Assembly (NCBI RefSeq): GCF_022637555.1
Contig: NZ_CP093342.1
Span: 1,240,001 to 1,304,000, forward strand
Reading direction: 5' to 3'
DNA length: 64,000 nt
Source: Microbacterium sp. H1-D42
Lineage (GTDB): Bacteria > Actinomycetota > Actinomycetes > Actinomycetales > Microbacteriaceae
The notes under the pieces were generated by a model. The model ran no database searches, was not told where the DNA came from, and saw nothing but the letters and a program-made list of their open reading frames with translations. Below, one piece after another: positions 24,606-33,868 of this stretch (its first letter is position 1; every line of letters begins with the position of its first letter). The position numbers and the translations under genes are program-made.

Positions 24606-26474
24606 CTACAGCTGCGGTTCGAAGCCGAAGACCCGACCGAGGAATCGCAGCTCGGTCTCCAGCGACGCGATGATCGTCTCCGCCGCGCGGAAGCCGTGTC
24701 CCTCTCCCTCGAACAGCACGTACTCGTGCGGCACACCTCGAGCGGCCAGAGCATCCCGGATCACCTCGGACTGCGCCGGCGGCACGACGCGGTCCTCGCT
24801 GCCCTGTTCCAGCAGCACCGGCACATCGATCCGATCGACGTGTGTCAGAGGGGAGCGCTCGATGTAGACCGCCTCCGCCTCGGGGAGGGGCCCTACGAGT
24901 CCGTTGAGGTAGTGGGCCTCGAAATCGTGCGTGTCGGCAGCCAGCATCCGAAGATCGGCGACGCCGTACCGCGAGATGCCAGCGCCGAACGTGCCGCCGC
25001 GGACGAGCGCGCACAGCACCGTCCATCCGCCCGCCGACCCGCCGCGGATCGCGATCCGCGCGGGGTCGGCGAGACCGGCATCCGCCATGCCCCTGGCGGC
25101 GGCGATGACGTCGTCGACGTCGACGACGCCCCACGCGCCGTCCAGCCGCTCGCGGTACGCGCGACCGTAGCCGGTCGAGCCGCCGTAGTTCACGTCGAGC
25201 ACGCCGATGCCGCGGCTGGTCCAGTACGCGTAGGCGGTGGATGCTGCGCCCGAGACGTGCGAGGTCGGTCCACCGTGCACCATGACGATGTACGGCGGCA
25301 GCGCGCCCTCGGGGCCTGTCGCGTCGGGGGTCGTCGGCGGGTAGTCGAAAGCGTGCACCGGACCGTGCGGCCCGTCGAAGGTGACCGGTCGTGCGCGCGG
25401 CACCCACGCGGCCTTGGCCTCGTCGCCGCCGGTCACCGTGGTGACAGCGCCGTGGTCGACGTCGATGCACCACAGACCCGACCCCACCGTCGCACCGGCG
25501 CCCGAGATCAGCACGCGCGATCCGTGGGCATCGTCGATGCTGGTGCCGGCCGTGATCGGCAGCGTCAGCAGCTCGACCTGGCCCTCCGCGCCGATGAGGA
25601 CGATCTCGTCGTCGCCGTTCGTGCGCACTGCGACGATGCGTCCGTCATGCAGCGGCTGGTACCAGCGATTGCCGAGCACCCACAGCCCGCCTCCCGTGTC
25701 GGCGTCCGCAGGTGCCACCGGCTGCGGGGAAAGCGGGTTTCGCCCGTCTGCGACGCGCACACGGTGCAGGTTCCACCGTCCGGACGGGTCGTCGAGGTAC
25801 AGCAGCTCGTCTTCGCCGGCCCATTCCGGCTGCAGTGCAGCGTGCGTCGAGATCGACGCGATCTCATCGCCGTCCACGGGGGCGATGTGCAGCAGGGCCT
25901 GCTCCCATGGCATCTTGATGCCGCTCCACTGCACCCACGCGATGCGCGTGCCATCGGGGGAGAGGGCGGGGTGCGCGACGAAGCCGCTCGTCGAGATGAA
26001 GACCCGGACGGCGCTGTCGTCGTCGGCGGCGGCAGAGCCGTCGAGAGGGATCTCCACGATCGCCCTCAGATGCTGCGCGGGGCGCAGATCCTCGCGCACC
26101 GCCAGCAGCCGCCCGTGCTGCAGGCGCAGCCCACCGAACGCCGCACCCTGGGCGGTCAGCGGATCGGGAGCGCCGCCACGGGGCATCCGATACACGCGCT
26201 GGTCGTCCTTGTCGACGAAGAACAGCGTGCCGTCGGCATCTGCTGTCCACGATCCGCCGCCGTACTCATGCACGCGCGAGCGTGCGTTCCACGGCGCCGG
26301 CAGGATGACTTCGCCCGTCGAGCTGCGCACAGCGATGCGGCCGCCCTCGGATGGCACTGACTCGCCCCACCAGATCTCGTCGCCGACGAAGAGCGCGCCT
26401 TCGATGCGCGGCGAGGCCTGCGCGATCTGCGCGGCGGTGAACGGAGAGGACCACGAGCCGAACGATGACGTCAT
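24606..26474 (-). CDS. S9 family (prolyl oligopeptidase-type) peptidase
   Basis: A 622-residue serine peptidase resembling dipeptidyl aminopeptidase/acylaminoacyl peptidases. The N-terminal two thirds are a beta-propeller with repeated W-D-type blades (for example SPDGTRIAWVQWSG). The C-terminal alpha/beta hydrolase domain has the nucleophile serine in IRGGSAGGWTV, the aspartate in LEQGSEDRVVPPAQ and the histidine in EGEGHGFR. No signal peptide is visible, so it should be cytoplasmic and act on peptides. The ATG at 26474 follows a TAGGCT box by 7 nt. Confidence 0.9.
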   Translation of the reverse strand: MTSSFGSWSSPFTAAQIAQASPRIEGALFVGDEIWWGESVPSEGGRIAVRSSTGEVILPAPWNARSRVHEYGGGSWTADADGTLFFVDKDDQRVYRMPRGGAPDPLTAQGAAFGGLRLQHGRLLAVREDLRPAQHLRAIVEIPLDGSAAADDDSAVRVFISTSGFVAHPALSPDGTRIAWVQWSGIKMPWEQALLHIAPVDGDEIASISTHAALQPEWAGEDELLYLDDPSGRWNLHRVRVADGRNPLSPQPVAPADADTGGGLWVLGNRWYQPLHDGRIVAVRTNGDDEIVLIGAEGQVELLTLPITAGTSIDDAHGSRVLISGAGATVGSGLWCIDVDHGAVTTVTGGDEAKAAWVPRARPVTFDGPHGPVHAFDYPPTTPDATGPEGALPPYIVMVHGGPTSHVSGAASTAYAYWTSRGIGVLDVNYGGSTGYGRAYRERLDGAWGVVDVDDVIAAARGMADAGLADPARIAIRGGSAGGWTVLCALVRGGTFGAGISRYGVADLRMLAADTHDFEAHYLNGLVGPLPEAEAVYIERSPLTHVDRIDVPVLLEQGSEDRVVPPAQSEVIRDALAARGVPHEYVLFEGEGHGFRAAETIIASLETELRFLGRVFGFEPQL

Positions 26475-26481
26475 GGCATCG

Positions 26482-26487
26482 AGCCTA
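26482..26487 (-). promoter_or_regulatory. -10 box TAGGCT of the S9 peptidase gene (leaderless)
   Basis: TAGGCT on the minus strand ends 7 nt before the ATG at 26474. Confidence 0.55.
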
Positions 26488-26546
26488 GCCAGCCGCGCCC
26501 TGTCACACGGCGTCACACAGTATGCGTCGCTGTGCTCGGCTCACCT

Positions 26547-26563
26547 AGCGTTCTGTAAACGCT
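26547..26563 (+). promoter_or_regulatory. inverted repeat upstream of metF, possible operator
   Basis: AGCGTT and AACGCT are exact inverted arms around a 5-nt spacer. They overlap a TAGCGT sequence that could be a -10 box for metF. A repressor site is plausible; the regulator is not known. Confidence 0.4.
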
Positions 26564-26604
26564 CTCCGACCGATCGGGGGCACCGACACCGTGAGGAGAA
26601 TGCC

Positions 26605-27564
26605 ATGAGTCGCGTCCCGTTCTCCTTCGAGCTCTACCCGCCGCGCACCGATGCGAGTGCCAAGGCGCTGCACGAGACGATCGATCAGCTGGCTGCTGCC
26701 GGCCCCGACTTCCTCTCGGTCACCTACGGTGCCGGAGGCTCGACCGGCGGTCGCTCGCTCGATGTGCTGCGCTACATCCGCGCTCACACCGACACTGAGC
26801 CGCTCGCGCATCTCACCTGTGTGGGCAACACCTACGCGGGTGCCGCGCGGCTGATCCGCGAGTTCCTGGATGCCGGGGTGCGCAGCTTCCTCGCTCTGCG
26901 GGGCGACCCGCCCGCCGGCCACCAGGACGGCGAGCCGTTCCTCGGCGACCTGGAGAGCTCAGCGCAGCTCGTGCAGCTCATCGACCGGGTGCAGGCGGAA
27001 CGCGCCCCATATGAGGAGTCCCCCGTTCCCGGCAACCCCGGAGCCATTCGGGTCGCACCGCGCTGCAAGGTCGACATCGCCGTCGCAGCGTTTCCCAACG
27101 GGCATCCGCGCTCCGCCTACAGCAGCCAGCACGTCGACGCGCTCCTTGCCAAGCAGGCCGCCGGCGCCACGCTCGCGATCACGCAGCTGTTCTTCCACCC
27201 CGACCACTACCTGGCGTTCGTCGAGCGCGCCCGCCGCGCCGGCGTCACGATCCCGATCCTTCCCGGCATCATGCCGATCACCTCGCCCACCCGCCTCACC
27301 CGTGTGCTCGAGCTCACCGGCGAGGAGCTGCCGAGCGAGCTCGCGATCGCGCTCGAGATCGAGCCGACCGCCGAGGGGCGCCGTCAGATCGGCATCCGCT
27401 GGGCATCCGATCTCGTCCGCGCCGTCGTCGACGGCGGTGCGCCCGGCGTGCACCTCTACGCCTTCAACCAGCACGAGACCGTGCTGGACGTCCTCCGCTC
27501 GTCGGGTGTGATCCCCGAGGATCAGCGCTCCGCAACCCCACAGCTCTCCGCAACAACGAAGTAA
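26605..27564 (+). CDS. metF: 5,10-methylenetetrahydrofolate reductase
   Basis: MetF is an FAD enzyme that makes 5-methyltetrahydrofolate, the methyl donor for methionine synthesis. The 319-residue TIM-barrel protein has FSFELYPPRT near the N-terminus, FLSVTYGAGGSTGGRS, HLTCVGNT and FLALRGDPP, and later ITQLFFHPDHYL. GAGGAG precedes ATG 26605. metE starts 8 nt after the stop, so the two consecutive steps of methionine synthesis are made from one transcript. Confidence 0.95.
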   Translation: MSRVPFSFELYPPRTDASAKALHETIDQLAAAGPDFLSVTYGAGGSTGGRSLDVLRYIRAHTDTEPLAHLTCVGNTYAGAARLIREFLDAGVRSFLALRGDPPAGHQDGEPFLGDLESSAQLVQLIDRVQAERAPYEESPVPGNPGAIRVAPRCKVDIAVAAFPNGHPRSAYSSQHVDALLAKQAAGATLAITQLFFHPDHYLAFVERARRAGVTIPILPGIMPITSPTRLTRVLELTGEELPSELAIALEIEPTAEGRRQIGIRWASDLVRAVVDGGAPGVHLYAFNQHETVLDVLRSSGVIPEDQRSATPQLSATTK

Positions 27565-27572
27565 GGAATCTC

Positions 27573-29885
27573 ATGACCGCTTTCCCCGCCGGGACGATCC
27601 TCGGCTACCCGCGCATCGGACGTCGTCGCGAGCTGAAGAAGGCCGTCGAGTCCTTCTGGGCCGGTCGCATCGATCAGGCAGAGCTGGAGAGCACCGCCGC
27701 TGCGCTGCGCGCGGCGACCCGAGTGCGCCTGGCGTCGCTGGGTCTCGGCAGCGAGGACTCCGCCATCCCGGAGTCGTTCTCGTTCTACGACCAGGTGCTC
27801 GACGCTGCTGTGACCGTCGGCGCGATCCCGGCACGCTTCGAGGACCTGCGCGAGGCCGACGGCACGATCGGGCTGCCGGCGTACTTCACGATCGCCCGCG
27901 GAGAGGGCGACCGTGCAGCATCCGAGATGACGAAGTGGTTCGACTCGAACTACCACTACCTCGTGCCAGAGATCGGACCCGAGACGAATTTCTCGCTGTC
28001 GAACGACAGCATCGTGCGCCAGGTGCGCGAGGCGGCAGCCGGCGGCTTCCGCACCCGCCCCGTCATCGTCGGGCCCGTCACGCTGCTCGCGCTGGCGAAG
28101 GCGTCGGATGCTGCGCCAGAGGGCTACGACCCGCTCACGCGTCTGGATGATGTGCTGCCGGTGTACGTCGAGCTGCTGTCGCAGCTGAAGGCAGCCGGTG
28201 CCGAGTGGGTGCAGCTGGATGAGCCGGCACTGGTCAGCGAGTCGCTGCCGGTCGACACCGCGACGCTGGCGGGTGCTGCGGCCCGCGCTCTCGCCGTGCT
28301 CGGCGGCGCCTCGGAGCGCCCGTCGATCCTGGTGGCCGCACCCTACGCCGCTCTCGGCGACACGCTCGCCGTTCTGGCCGCAGCTCCCATCGAGGCGATC
28401 GCGATCGACCTGGTGCGCGGCGATGTTCCTGCCGCGCTTCCGGCGCTGGGCGACAAGGTGCTCGTCGGCGGTGTGATCGACGGTCACAACATCTGGCGCG
28501 GCGACCTTGACGGCGCTTTCGACAAGCTCGAGGCGCTGCGGGCTCTTGGAGCCACCTCGGTGGCGGCGTCGACCTCGACCTCGCTGCTGCACGTGCCGCA
28601 CGATGTCGCCGAGGAGACGCTGCTCGATCCTCGTCTCGTGTCGTGGCTGGCGTTCGCCGACCAGAAGGTCGGCCAGGTCGTGACGCTCGCAGCGGGACTC
28701 GCGCAGGGGCGGGATGCCATCGCTGCCGAGCTCGCCGAGGCATCCGCTGCGCTGACGGATCGTCAGGACGCCCCCGGCGTCCGTGACGGCGCCGTGCGCG
28801 GTCGCGAGGTGGCGGACGCCGACTTCTCGCGCGTCGCGTACGAGGAGCGCGAGAGCGCACAGCAGGCGCTGGACCTGCCCGCGCTGCCGCTCACGACCAT
28901 CGGGTCGTTCCCGCAGACCGGCGACATCCGCCGCGCCCGCGCTCAGTTCCTGCGTGGCGAGCTGCCAGCCGAGGACTACGACGTGTTCCTCAAGCGCGAG
29001 ATCGATCAGGTCGTCGCGCTGCAGGAGGACCTCGGCCTCGACGTGCTGGTGCATGGCGAGCCGGAGCGCAACGACATGGTGCAGTACTTCGCCGAGAACC
29101 TCGACGGGTTCGCCGTCACGCAGCACGGCTGGGTGCAGTCCTACGGCTCGCGCGCCACTCGGCCCTCGATCCTGTGGGGCGATGTGTCGCGTCCGGCGCC
29201 CATCACGATCTCCTGGGCTGGCTATTCGCAGTCGCTGAGCGTCAAGCACGTCAAGGGCATGCTGACCGGCCCCGTGACGATCCTGGCCTGGTCGTTCGTG
29301 CGTGACGACCAGCCCCTCGGCGAGACCGCGAACCAGGTCGCCCTGGCACTGCGCGATGAGATCGCCGACCTCGAGCAGGCCGGCATCGCCATCATCCAGG
29401 TCGACGAGCCGGCGCTGCGCGAGCTGCTGCCGCTGAAGACGGCCGACCAGGCCGCCTACCTGGACTGGTCGGTGGGATCGTTCCGCCTCGCCACCGGCGG
29501 CGCGGCGGCTGCCACGCAGATCCACACGCACCTCTGCTATTCGGAGTTCGGCGTCGTGATCGACGCGATTCGCGCGCTGGACGCCGACGTCACCTCGATC
29601 GAGGCGGCCCGCAGCCGCATGGCCGTCGTCGGCGACATCGCGGAGTACGGCTTCGACCACGGCATCGGCCCCGGCGTGTACGACATCCACTCGCCCCGTG
29701 TGCCGAGCATCGACGAGATCGAGGTGCTGCTGCGCCGTGCCGTCGACGCCCTGCCGATGCGCCAGCTGTGGGTCAACCCGGACTGCGGTCTGAAGACCCG
29801 CGGCTATGACGAGACCGTCGCCTCGCTGCGCAACATCGTCGAGGCCACCCGTCGCGTGCGCGAGGACGTGGCTGTCGCCGTCTGA
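27573..29885 (+). CDS. metE: cobalamin-independent methionine synthase
   Basis: MetE transfers the methyl group of 5-methyltetrahydropteroyl-glutamate to homocysteine without B12. The 770-residue length is normal for the duplicated TIM-barrel enzyme. The N-terminal half begins GTILGYPRIGRRRELKKAVE. The catalytic half has LPLTTIGSFPQTGDIRRAR, HGEPERNDMVQYFAE, and the zinc ligands in IHTHLCYSEF and NPDCGLKTRG. It is co-transcribed with metF and ends at a strong hairpin terminator. No B12 riboswitch was seen upstream. Confidence 0.97.
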   Translation: MTAFPAGTILGYPRIGRRRELKKAVESFWAGRIDQAELESTAAALRAATRVRLASLGLGSEDSAIPESFSFYDQVLDAAVTVGAIPARFEDLREADGTIGLPAYFTIARGEGDRAASEMTKWFDSNYHYLVPEIGPETNFSLSNDSIVRQVREAAAGGFRTRPVIVGPVTLLALAKASDAAPEGYDPLTRLDDVLPVYVELLSQLKAAGAEWVQLDEPALVSESLPVDTATLAGAAARALAVLGGASERPSILVAAPYAALGDTLAVLAAAPIEAIAIDLVRGDVPAALPALGDKVLVGGVIDGHNIWRGDLDGAFDKLEALRALGATSVAASTSTSLLHVPHDVAEETLLDPRLVSWLAFADQKVGQVVTLAAGLAQGRDAIAAELAEASAALTDRQDAPGVRDGAVRGREVADADFSRVAYEERESAQQALDLPALPLTTIGSFPQTGDIRRARAQFLRGELPAEDYDVFLKREIDQVVALQEDLGLDVLVHGEPERNDMVQYFAENLDGFAVTQHGWVQSYGSRATRPSILWGDVSRPAPITISWAGYSQSLSVKHVKGMLTGPVTILAWSFVRDDQPLGETANQVALALRDEIADLEQAGIAIIQVDEPALRELLPLKTADQAAYLDWSVGSFRLATGGAAAATQIHTHLCYSEFGVVIDAIRALDADVTSIEAARSRMAVVGDIAEYGFDHGIGPGVYDIHSPRVPSIDEIEVLLRRAVDALPMRQLWVNPDCGLKTRGYDETVASLRNIVEATRRVREDVAVAV

Positions 29886-29900
29886 CTCACGAGTCGATGA

Positions 29901-29938
29901 GAAATGCCCCCGCCGGTTCAGACCGGCGGGGGCATTTC
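29901..29938. terminator. bidirectional terminator between metE and lexA
   Basis: A perfect 17-bp inverted repeat (arms 29901-29917 and 29922-29938, loop TCAG) with a G+C-rich core and AT-rich base lies between two convergent genes. Confidence 0.9.
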
Positions 29939-29954
29939 CGCGTTCTGGCTGTTG

Positions 29955-30641
29955 TCAGACGGCGCGCAGCACCGCGACGACCTTGCCGAGCACGACGGCG
30001 TCATCGCCGAGGATCGGCTCGAAAGCCGAGTTGCGTGGGAGCAGCCAGGTGTGGCCGTCGCGCCGGCGGAACGTCTTCACCGTGGCCTCGCCGTCGATCA
30101 TCGCTGCGACGATCTCACCGTTCTCGGCGTTGTTCTGCGTGCGCACGACGACCCAGTCGCCGTCGCAGATGGCCGCGTCGATCATCGACTCGCCGCTGAC
30201 CTTCAGCATGAAGAGGTCGCCCTTGCCGACCAGCTGACGCGGCAGCGGGAAGATCTCCTCCACCTGCTGGTCGGCGGTGATCGGCACGCCTGCGGCGATC
30301 TGCCCCACGAGTGGCACGAGTGCGGCGTCGCCAACGGACGGCGCCGTGTCTGCCGGATTCTCGGTGCCTGAGCCGGGCAGGTCGATCAGCACTTCCATCG
30401 CCCTGGTCTTGCCAGGGTCCCGGCGCAGGTAGCCGCTGAGCTCGAGCTGGCCGAGCTGATGCGTGACGCTGGACAGCGACTTCAAGCCGACGGCATCGCC
30501 GATCTCGCGCATGCTCGGCGGGTAGCCGTGCCGAGCGATCGACGTCTGAATCACCTCGAGGATGGCCATCTGCTTCGCGCTCAGGCTCTTGCGTCGACGT
30601 GTACGCGGAGCCTCGGATGCGGGGGCGGTGTTGTCGCTCAT
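29955..30641 (-). CDS. lexA: LexA, SOS-response repressor and self-cleaving protease
   Basis: LexA represses SOS genes and cleaves itself when RecA filaments form on damaged DNA. The 228-residue protein has a winged helix-turn-helix (about 18-85, [20 protein letters not shown]), the cleavage site Ala117-Gly118 in IAAGVP, the catalytic Ser152 in VSGESMID and Lys189 in ATVKTF. AAGGAG precedes the ATG at 30641, so this mRNA has a leader. The divergent LysM gene and several LexA-box-like sequences in the gap (30734-30851) suggest that LexA controls itself and its neighbour. Confidence 0.97.
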   Translation of the reverse strand: MSDNTAPASEAPRTRRRKSLSAKQMAILEVIQTSIARHGYPPSMREIGDAVGLKSLSSVTHQLGQLELSGYLRRDPGKTRAMEVLIDLPGSGTENPADTAPSVGDAALVPLVGQIAAGVPITADQQVEEIFPLPRQLVGKGDLFMLKVSGESMIDAAICDGDWVVVRTQNNAENGEIVAAMIDGEATVKTFRRRDGHTWLLPRNSAFEPILGDDAVVLGKVVAVLRAV

Positions 30642-30961
30642 CGGTGCTCCTTCATACCTTCCTGCCCGGTGCGGATCCGCGTGGTCGCGGGCATCCGGTT
30701 CGAATGTCGGTGGCCCATGATGGGCTGTCCATATCGAAACCGTATCCGAGATACAGGTGAAAACGGAAGATCTGTTCGAGCGTGTCGAAGAATCAGGTGA
30801 TCCGGTTTCGAAGAATTCTTGACAGATGTTCGAGTTCGAAGATACATTCGGTACGTAGCTTCGCATCCGGCCTCCCCGGCCGGATGCCGGATGCGAAAGC
30901 TATGACACTTCGGCCCAGAACACCGCCAGTGCAGAACAGCGGCAGAGCAGAGGAGCATCAC
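30642..30961. promoter_or_regulatory. 320-bp divergent SOS control region between lexA and the LysM gene
   Basis: The gap holds no gene. Degenerate matches to the actinobacterial LexA box (TCGAAC-N4-GTTCGA) lie at 30734-30749, 30764-30779, 30818-30833 and 30836-30851, each with 8-9 of 12 positions matching. A good promoter toward the LysM gene, TTGACA at 30819-30824 and ATACAT at 30842-30847 (17-nt spacer), overlaps the last two, so LexA binding there would block it. A hairpin at 30858-30900 would lie in the LysM-gene leader. Confidence 0.6.
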
Positions 30962-31360
30962 ATGAGCACGATCGGAATCTCGGCACCCATGACCACGCAG
31001 GTCGCGGTGTACCCGATCCGGCCTGTGAACGTGCCGGCTGTGAAGGCGACCCGCCTGCGGCTGACCACGCGTGGACGTCGCGTCCTCCTCGCGATCGCCG
31101 CGCTCCCGATCGTGATCGGCATCGCCGTCTCGGTGATCGCCGGTGGGTCCGCCCTCGCCTCCGGTGCGCAGGCGGCACCGGTCTCGTTCGAGACGGTGAC
31201 CGTGCTGCCAGGCGACACGCTCTGGTCGATCGCCGCCGAGGTCGCACCTGAAGCGGACCCGCGTGTCGTCATCGAAGACGTCAAGCGCCTGAACAACCTC
31301 AGCTCCGGACTGATTCAGGTCGGCTCCGATATCGCGATCCCGGTCGCGTACGCCAACTGA
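30962..31360 (+). CDS. LysM-domain membrane-anchored protein, probable SOS cell-division inhibitor
   Basis: A 132-residue protein. Its cytoplasmic N-terminus of about 38 residues is basic near the membrane. One membrane helix (about 40-62) follows, then an outward LysM domain (about 77-128, TVLPGDTLWSIAAEVAPEADP...IQVGSDIAIP) that would bind peptidoglycan. Position next to lexA and layout match YneA of Bacillus and Rv2719c of M. tuberculosis, which delay division during SOS. AGAGGAGC precedes the ATG. The sequence identity to those proteins cannot be measured here, so the role is inferred from architecture and context. Confidence 0.82.
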   Translation: MSTIGISAPMTTQVAVYPIRPVNVPAVKATRLRLTTRGRRVLLAIAALPIVIGIAVSVIAGGSALASGAQAAPVSFETVTVLPGDTLWSIAAEVAPEADPRVVIEDVKRLNNLSSGLIQVGSDIAIPVAYAN

Positions 31361-31399
31361 CCCGACCGTCACGAAGCCGCCGAAGGCGGGTGCTCGCCC

Positions 31400-31405
31400 T
31401 ACGAT
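31400..31405 (+). promoter_or_regulatory. -10 box TACGAT of hisC (leaderless)
   Basis: TACGAT ends 7 nt before GTG 31413. It favours the GTG over the in-frame ATG at 31404, which overlaps the box. Confidence 0.5.
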
Positions 31406-31412
31406 GGGAAGG

Positions 31413-32495
31413 GTGACCTCCCTCGATGAGCTGCCCCTCCGCGATGATCTTCGCGGGCTCACTCCCTACGGCGCTCCGCAGGCCCCTCTGCCCGTCGCGC
31501 TGAACGTGAACGAGAACACTCATCCGGTTCCGGATGAGGTCGCCAGCGACATCCTCGACGACATCGCTCTCGCTCTGCGCGACGTCAACCGATACCCGGA
31601 CCGCGAGTTCACGACGCTTCGCGAGGGATTCGCCGACTACCTCGGTCATGGCCTCACCGCCGAGCAGATCTGGGCCGGCAACGGCTCCAACGAGGTGCTG
31701 CAGCACATCATGCAGGCGTTCGCGGGTCCTGGGCGCACGGTGTTCGGATTCGCGCCGACGTACTCGATGTACCCGCTTATCGCCCAGGGCACCGGTGCAC
31801 GCTGGGTCGCCGGCACGCGGGATGACGACTACACGCTCACCCCGCAGGATGCCGCCGCTCAGGTCGCCGCCGCCGACCCTGACGTCGTGCTGCTGTGCGC
31901 GCCCAACAATCCGACGGGCACGCCGCTCGGGCTCGACGTGATCGCCGCGGTGTACGAAGCAGCACGCGGTGTGGTGATCGTCGACGAGGCGTACTTCGAG
32001 TTCGCTCCACGCGACGCCGTCTCGGCGGTCACGGTGCTGCACGGCCGCCCGCGACTGGCGATCTCGCGCACCATGAGCAAGGCCTTCGCCTTCGCGGGTG
32101 CCAGGGTGGGATACCTCGCGGCCGACCCGGCATTCATCGACGCGCTGCGCCTCGTGCGCCTGCCCTACCACCTCAGCGCCCTGACCCAGGCGGCCGCCGT
32201 CGCGGCACTGCGCAACGCCGAGACCATGCTGCGCATGGTCGACGAGATCGTCGAGCAGCGCGATCGCATCTCCGCGACGCTGGAAGCGCTCGGCTACCTG
32301 CCGCACGAATCGTGGTCGAACTTCGTGCTGTTCGGCGGCGTCGATGACCCGCAGGCACTCTGGCGAGCCCTGTACGAGCGCGGAGTCCTCATCCGCGATG
32401 TCGGCATCCCCGGTCACCTCCGCGTCTCGGCGGGCACTGAGGCCGAGACCACTGCCTTTCTGGAAGCACTCGCGTCGATAGGATCACCCTCATGA
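31413..32495 (+). CDS. hisC: histidinol-phosphate aminotransferase
   Basis: HisC makes L-histidinol phosphate from imidazole-acetol phosphate and glutamate. The 360-residue fold-type I PLP enzyme has [14 protein letters not shown] near the N-terminus, [37 protein letters not shown], the PLP lysine in [12 protein letters not shown], and LRVSAGT near the end. GTG 31413 is preferred as start because of the -10 box. The gene overlaps hisB as ATGA. HisG and HisD, the usual first genes, are not upstream here; hisC starts the cluster. Confidence 0.94.
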   Translation: MTSLDELPLRDDLRGLTPYGAPQAPLPVALNVNENTHPVPDEVASDILDDIALALRDVNRYPDREFTTLREGFADYLGHGLTAEQIWAGNGSNEVLQHIMQAFAGPGRTVFGFAPTYSMYPLIAQGTGARWVAGTRDDDYTLTPQDAAAQVAAADPDVVLLCAPNNPTGTPLGLDVIAAVYEAARGVVIVDEAYFEFAPRDAVSAVTVLHGRPRLAISRTMSKAFAFAGARVGYLAADPAFIDALRLVRLPYHLSALTQAAAVAALRNAETMLRMVDEIVEQRDRISATLEALGYLPHESWSNFVLFGGVDDPQALWRALYERGVLIRDVGIPGHLRVSAGTEAETTAFLEALASIGSPS

Positions 32496-33127
32496 GCGAC
32501 CTCCGCCCCGTCAAGGGCAACGCACAGCACTCTCGGACTGCAAAGCGCACGCGCAGCACGTCGGAATCGACGGTCGAGGTCGAGGTGAACCTCGACGGCA
32601 CCGGCCGCAGCGACATCGACACCTCCGTGCCGTTCTTCGACCACATGCTCACGGCCTTCGCGAAGCACTCGCTCACCGACCTCACCGTTCGCGCGAACGG
32701 TGACACCCAGATCGACGCGCACCACACCGTCGAGGACATCTCGATCGTGCTCGGACAGGCGATCCGTGAGGCTTTGGGCGACAAGGCCGGCATCTCCCGC
32801 TACGGCGATGCGCTCGTGCCGTTGGACGAAGCACTCGCGCAGGCGGTCGTCGACATCTCGGGGCGTCCGTTCCTGGTGCACGACGGCGAGCCTGCCGGTT
32901 TCGAATTCCACCTCATCGGCGGGCACTTCACCGGCTCGCTGGTGCGTCACGTCTTCGAGGCGATCACGTTCAACGCTGGGCTCACCGTGCACGTCCGGGT
33001 TCTCGGGGGTCGCGATCCGCACCACATCGCCGAGGCCGAGTTCAAGGCGTTCGCGCGTGCGTTCCGTCAGGCCAAGGCTGCCGACCCCCTGGTCGAGGGC
33101 ATCCCGTCCACGAAGGGCGCGCTGTGA
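32492..33127 (+). CDS. hisB: imidazoleglycerol-phosphate dehydratase
   Basis: HisB removes water from imidazole glycerol phosphate, step six of histidine synthesis. The 211-residue monofunctional form lacks the phosphatase domain found in enterobacteria. The metal-binding motifs are [31 protein letters not shown] and the later [14 protein letters not shown]. The ATG overlaps the hisC stop and the stop overlaps the hisH GTG (GTGA), giving tight coupling. Confidence 0.96.
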   Translation: MSDLRPVKGNAQHSRTAKRTRSTSESTVEVEVNLDGTGRSDIDTSVPFFDHMLTAFAKHSLTDLTVRANGDTQIDAHHTVEDISIVLGQAIREALGDKAGISRYGDALVPLDEALAQAVVDISGRPFLVHDGEPAGFEFHLIGGHFTGSLVRHVFEAITFNAGLTVHVRVLGGRDPHHIAEAEFKAFARAFRQAKAADPLVEGIPSTKGAL

Positions 33128-33756
33128 GCACTGCGCACGTCGCGGTCTTCGACTACGAGTCGGGCAACGTCCACTCCGCCGTCAAGGCGCTGGTCGCGGC
33201 CGGAGCCGACGTGGAGCTGACCCGTGATCGCGACCGGGCACTCGCCGCCGACGGTCTCGTGGTGCCGGGCGTCGGCGCATTCGCGGCCGTCCATGAGGCG
33301 TTGCGCGCCCATGGTGGCGATGAGATCATCGACCGGCGACTGGCCGGCGGGCGTCCCGTGCTGGGCATCTGCGTCGGCATGCAGGTGATGTTCGAGCGCG
33401 GCTTGGAGCGAGGGCAGAACACCGAGGGACTGGGGGAGTGGCCGGGCACGGTCACCGAGCTCGAAGCCCCGGTGCTGCCGCACATGGGCTGGAACACGGT
33501 CGAGCCTGGCGAAGGATCTGTGCTGTTCCGCGGCCTCGAGCACGAGCGCTTCTACTTCGTGCACTCGTTCGCCGCGAAGGAATGGGAGCTGGACGTGATC
33601 CCGCCGTTCCCGAAGCCTGCGGTCACGTACGCCACACACGGCGAGAGGTTCATCGCCGCCGTCGAGAACGGTCCGCTCTCCGCCACCCAGTTCCACCCCG
33701 AGAAGTCCGGCGATGCTGGCATCCGACTGCTGCGCAACTGGGTCGAATCCCTCTGA
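33124..33756 (+). CDS. hisH: imidazole glycerol phosphate synthase, glutaminase subunit
   Basis: HisH releases ammonia from glutamine for HisF. The 210-residue class I amidotransferase starts [18 protein letters not shown], has the nucleophilic cysteine in [11 protein letters not shown], and the catalytic His-Glu in [13 protein letters not shown]. The GTG start overlaps the hisB stop. hisF is not in this cluster; a 112-nt gap separates it from hisA. Confidence 0.96.
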   Translation: MSTAHVAVFDYESGNVHSAVKALVAAGADVELTRDRDRALAADGLVVPGVGAFAAVHEALRAHGGDEIIDRRLAGGRPVLGICVGMQVMFERGLERGQNTEGLGEWPGTVTELEAPVLPHMGWNTVEPGEGSVLFRGLEHERFYFVHSFAAKEWELDVIPPFPKPAVTYATHGERFIAAVENGPLSATQFHPEKSGDAGIRLLRNWVESL

Positions 33757-33868
33757 CGCTGCAACAGGGTTTGAGGACTGCGCCGCCGCCGACTACTCTC
33801 AACTCTCGTGCCACTGTGGCCGCTCTCGTGCCCATCCGGGCCCACATACCCCCTTCTCCAAGGACGTC

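Noticed and set aside
24562..25473. Upstream extension of the acyl-CoA synthetase frame
   Set aside because: It overlaps the S9 peptidase coding region in another frame and has no synthetase-like sequence.
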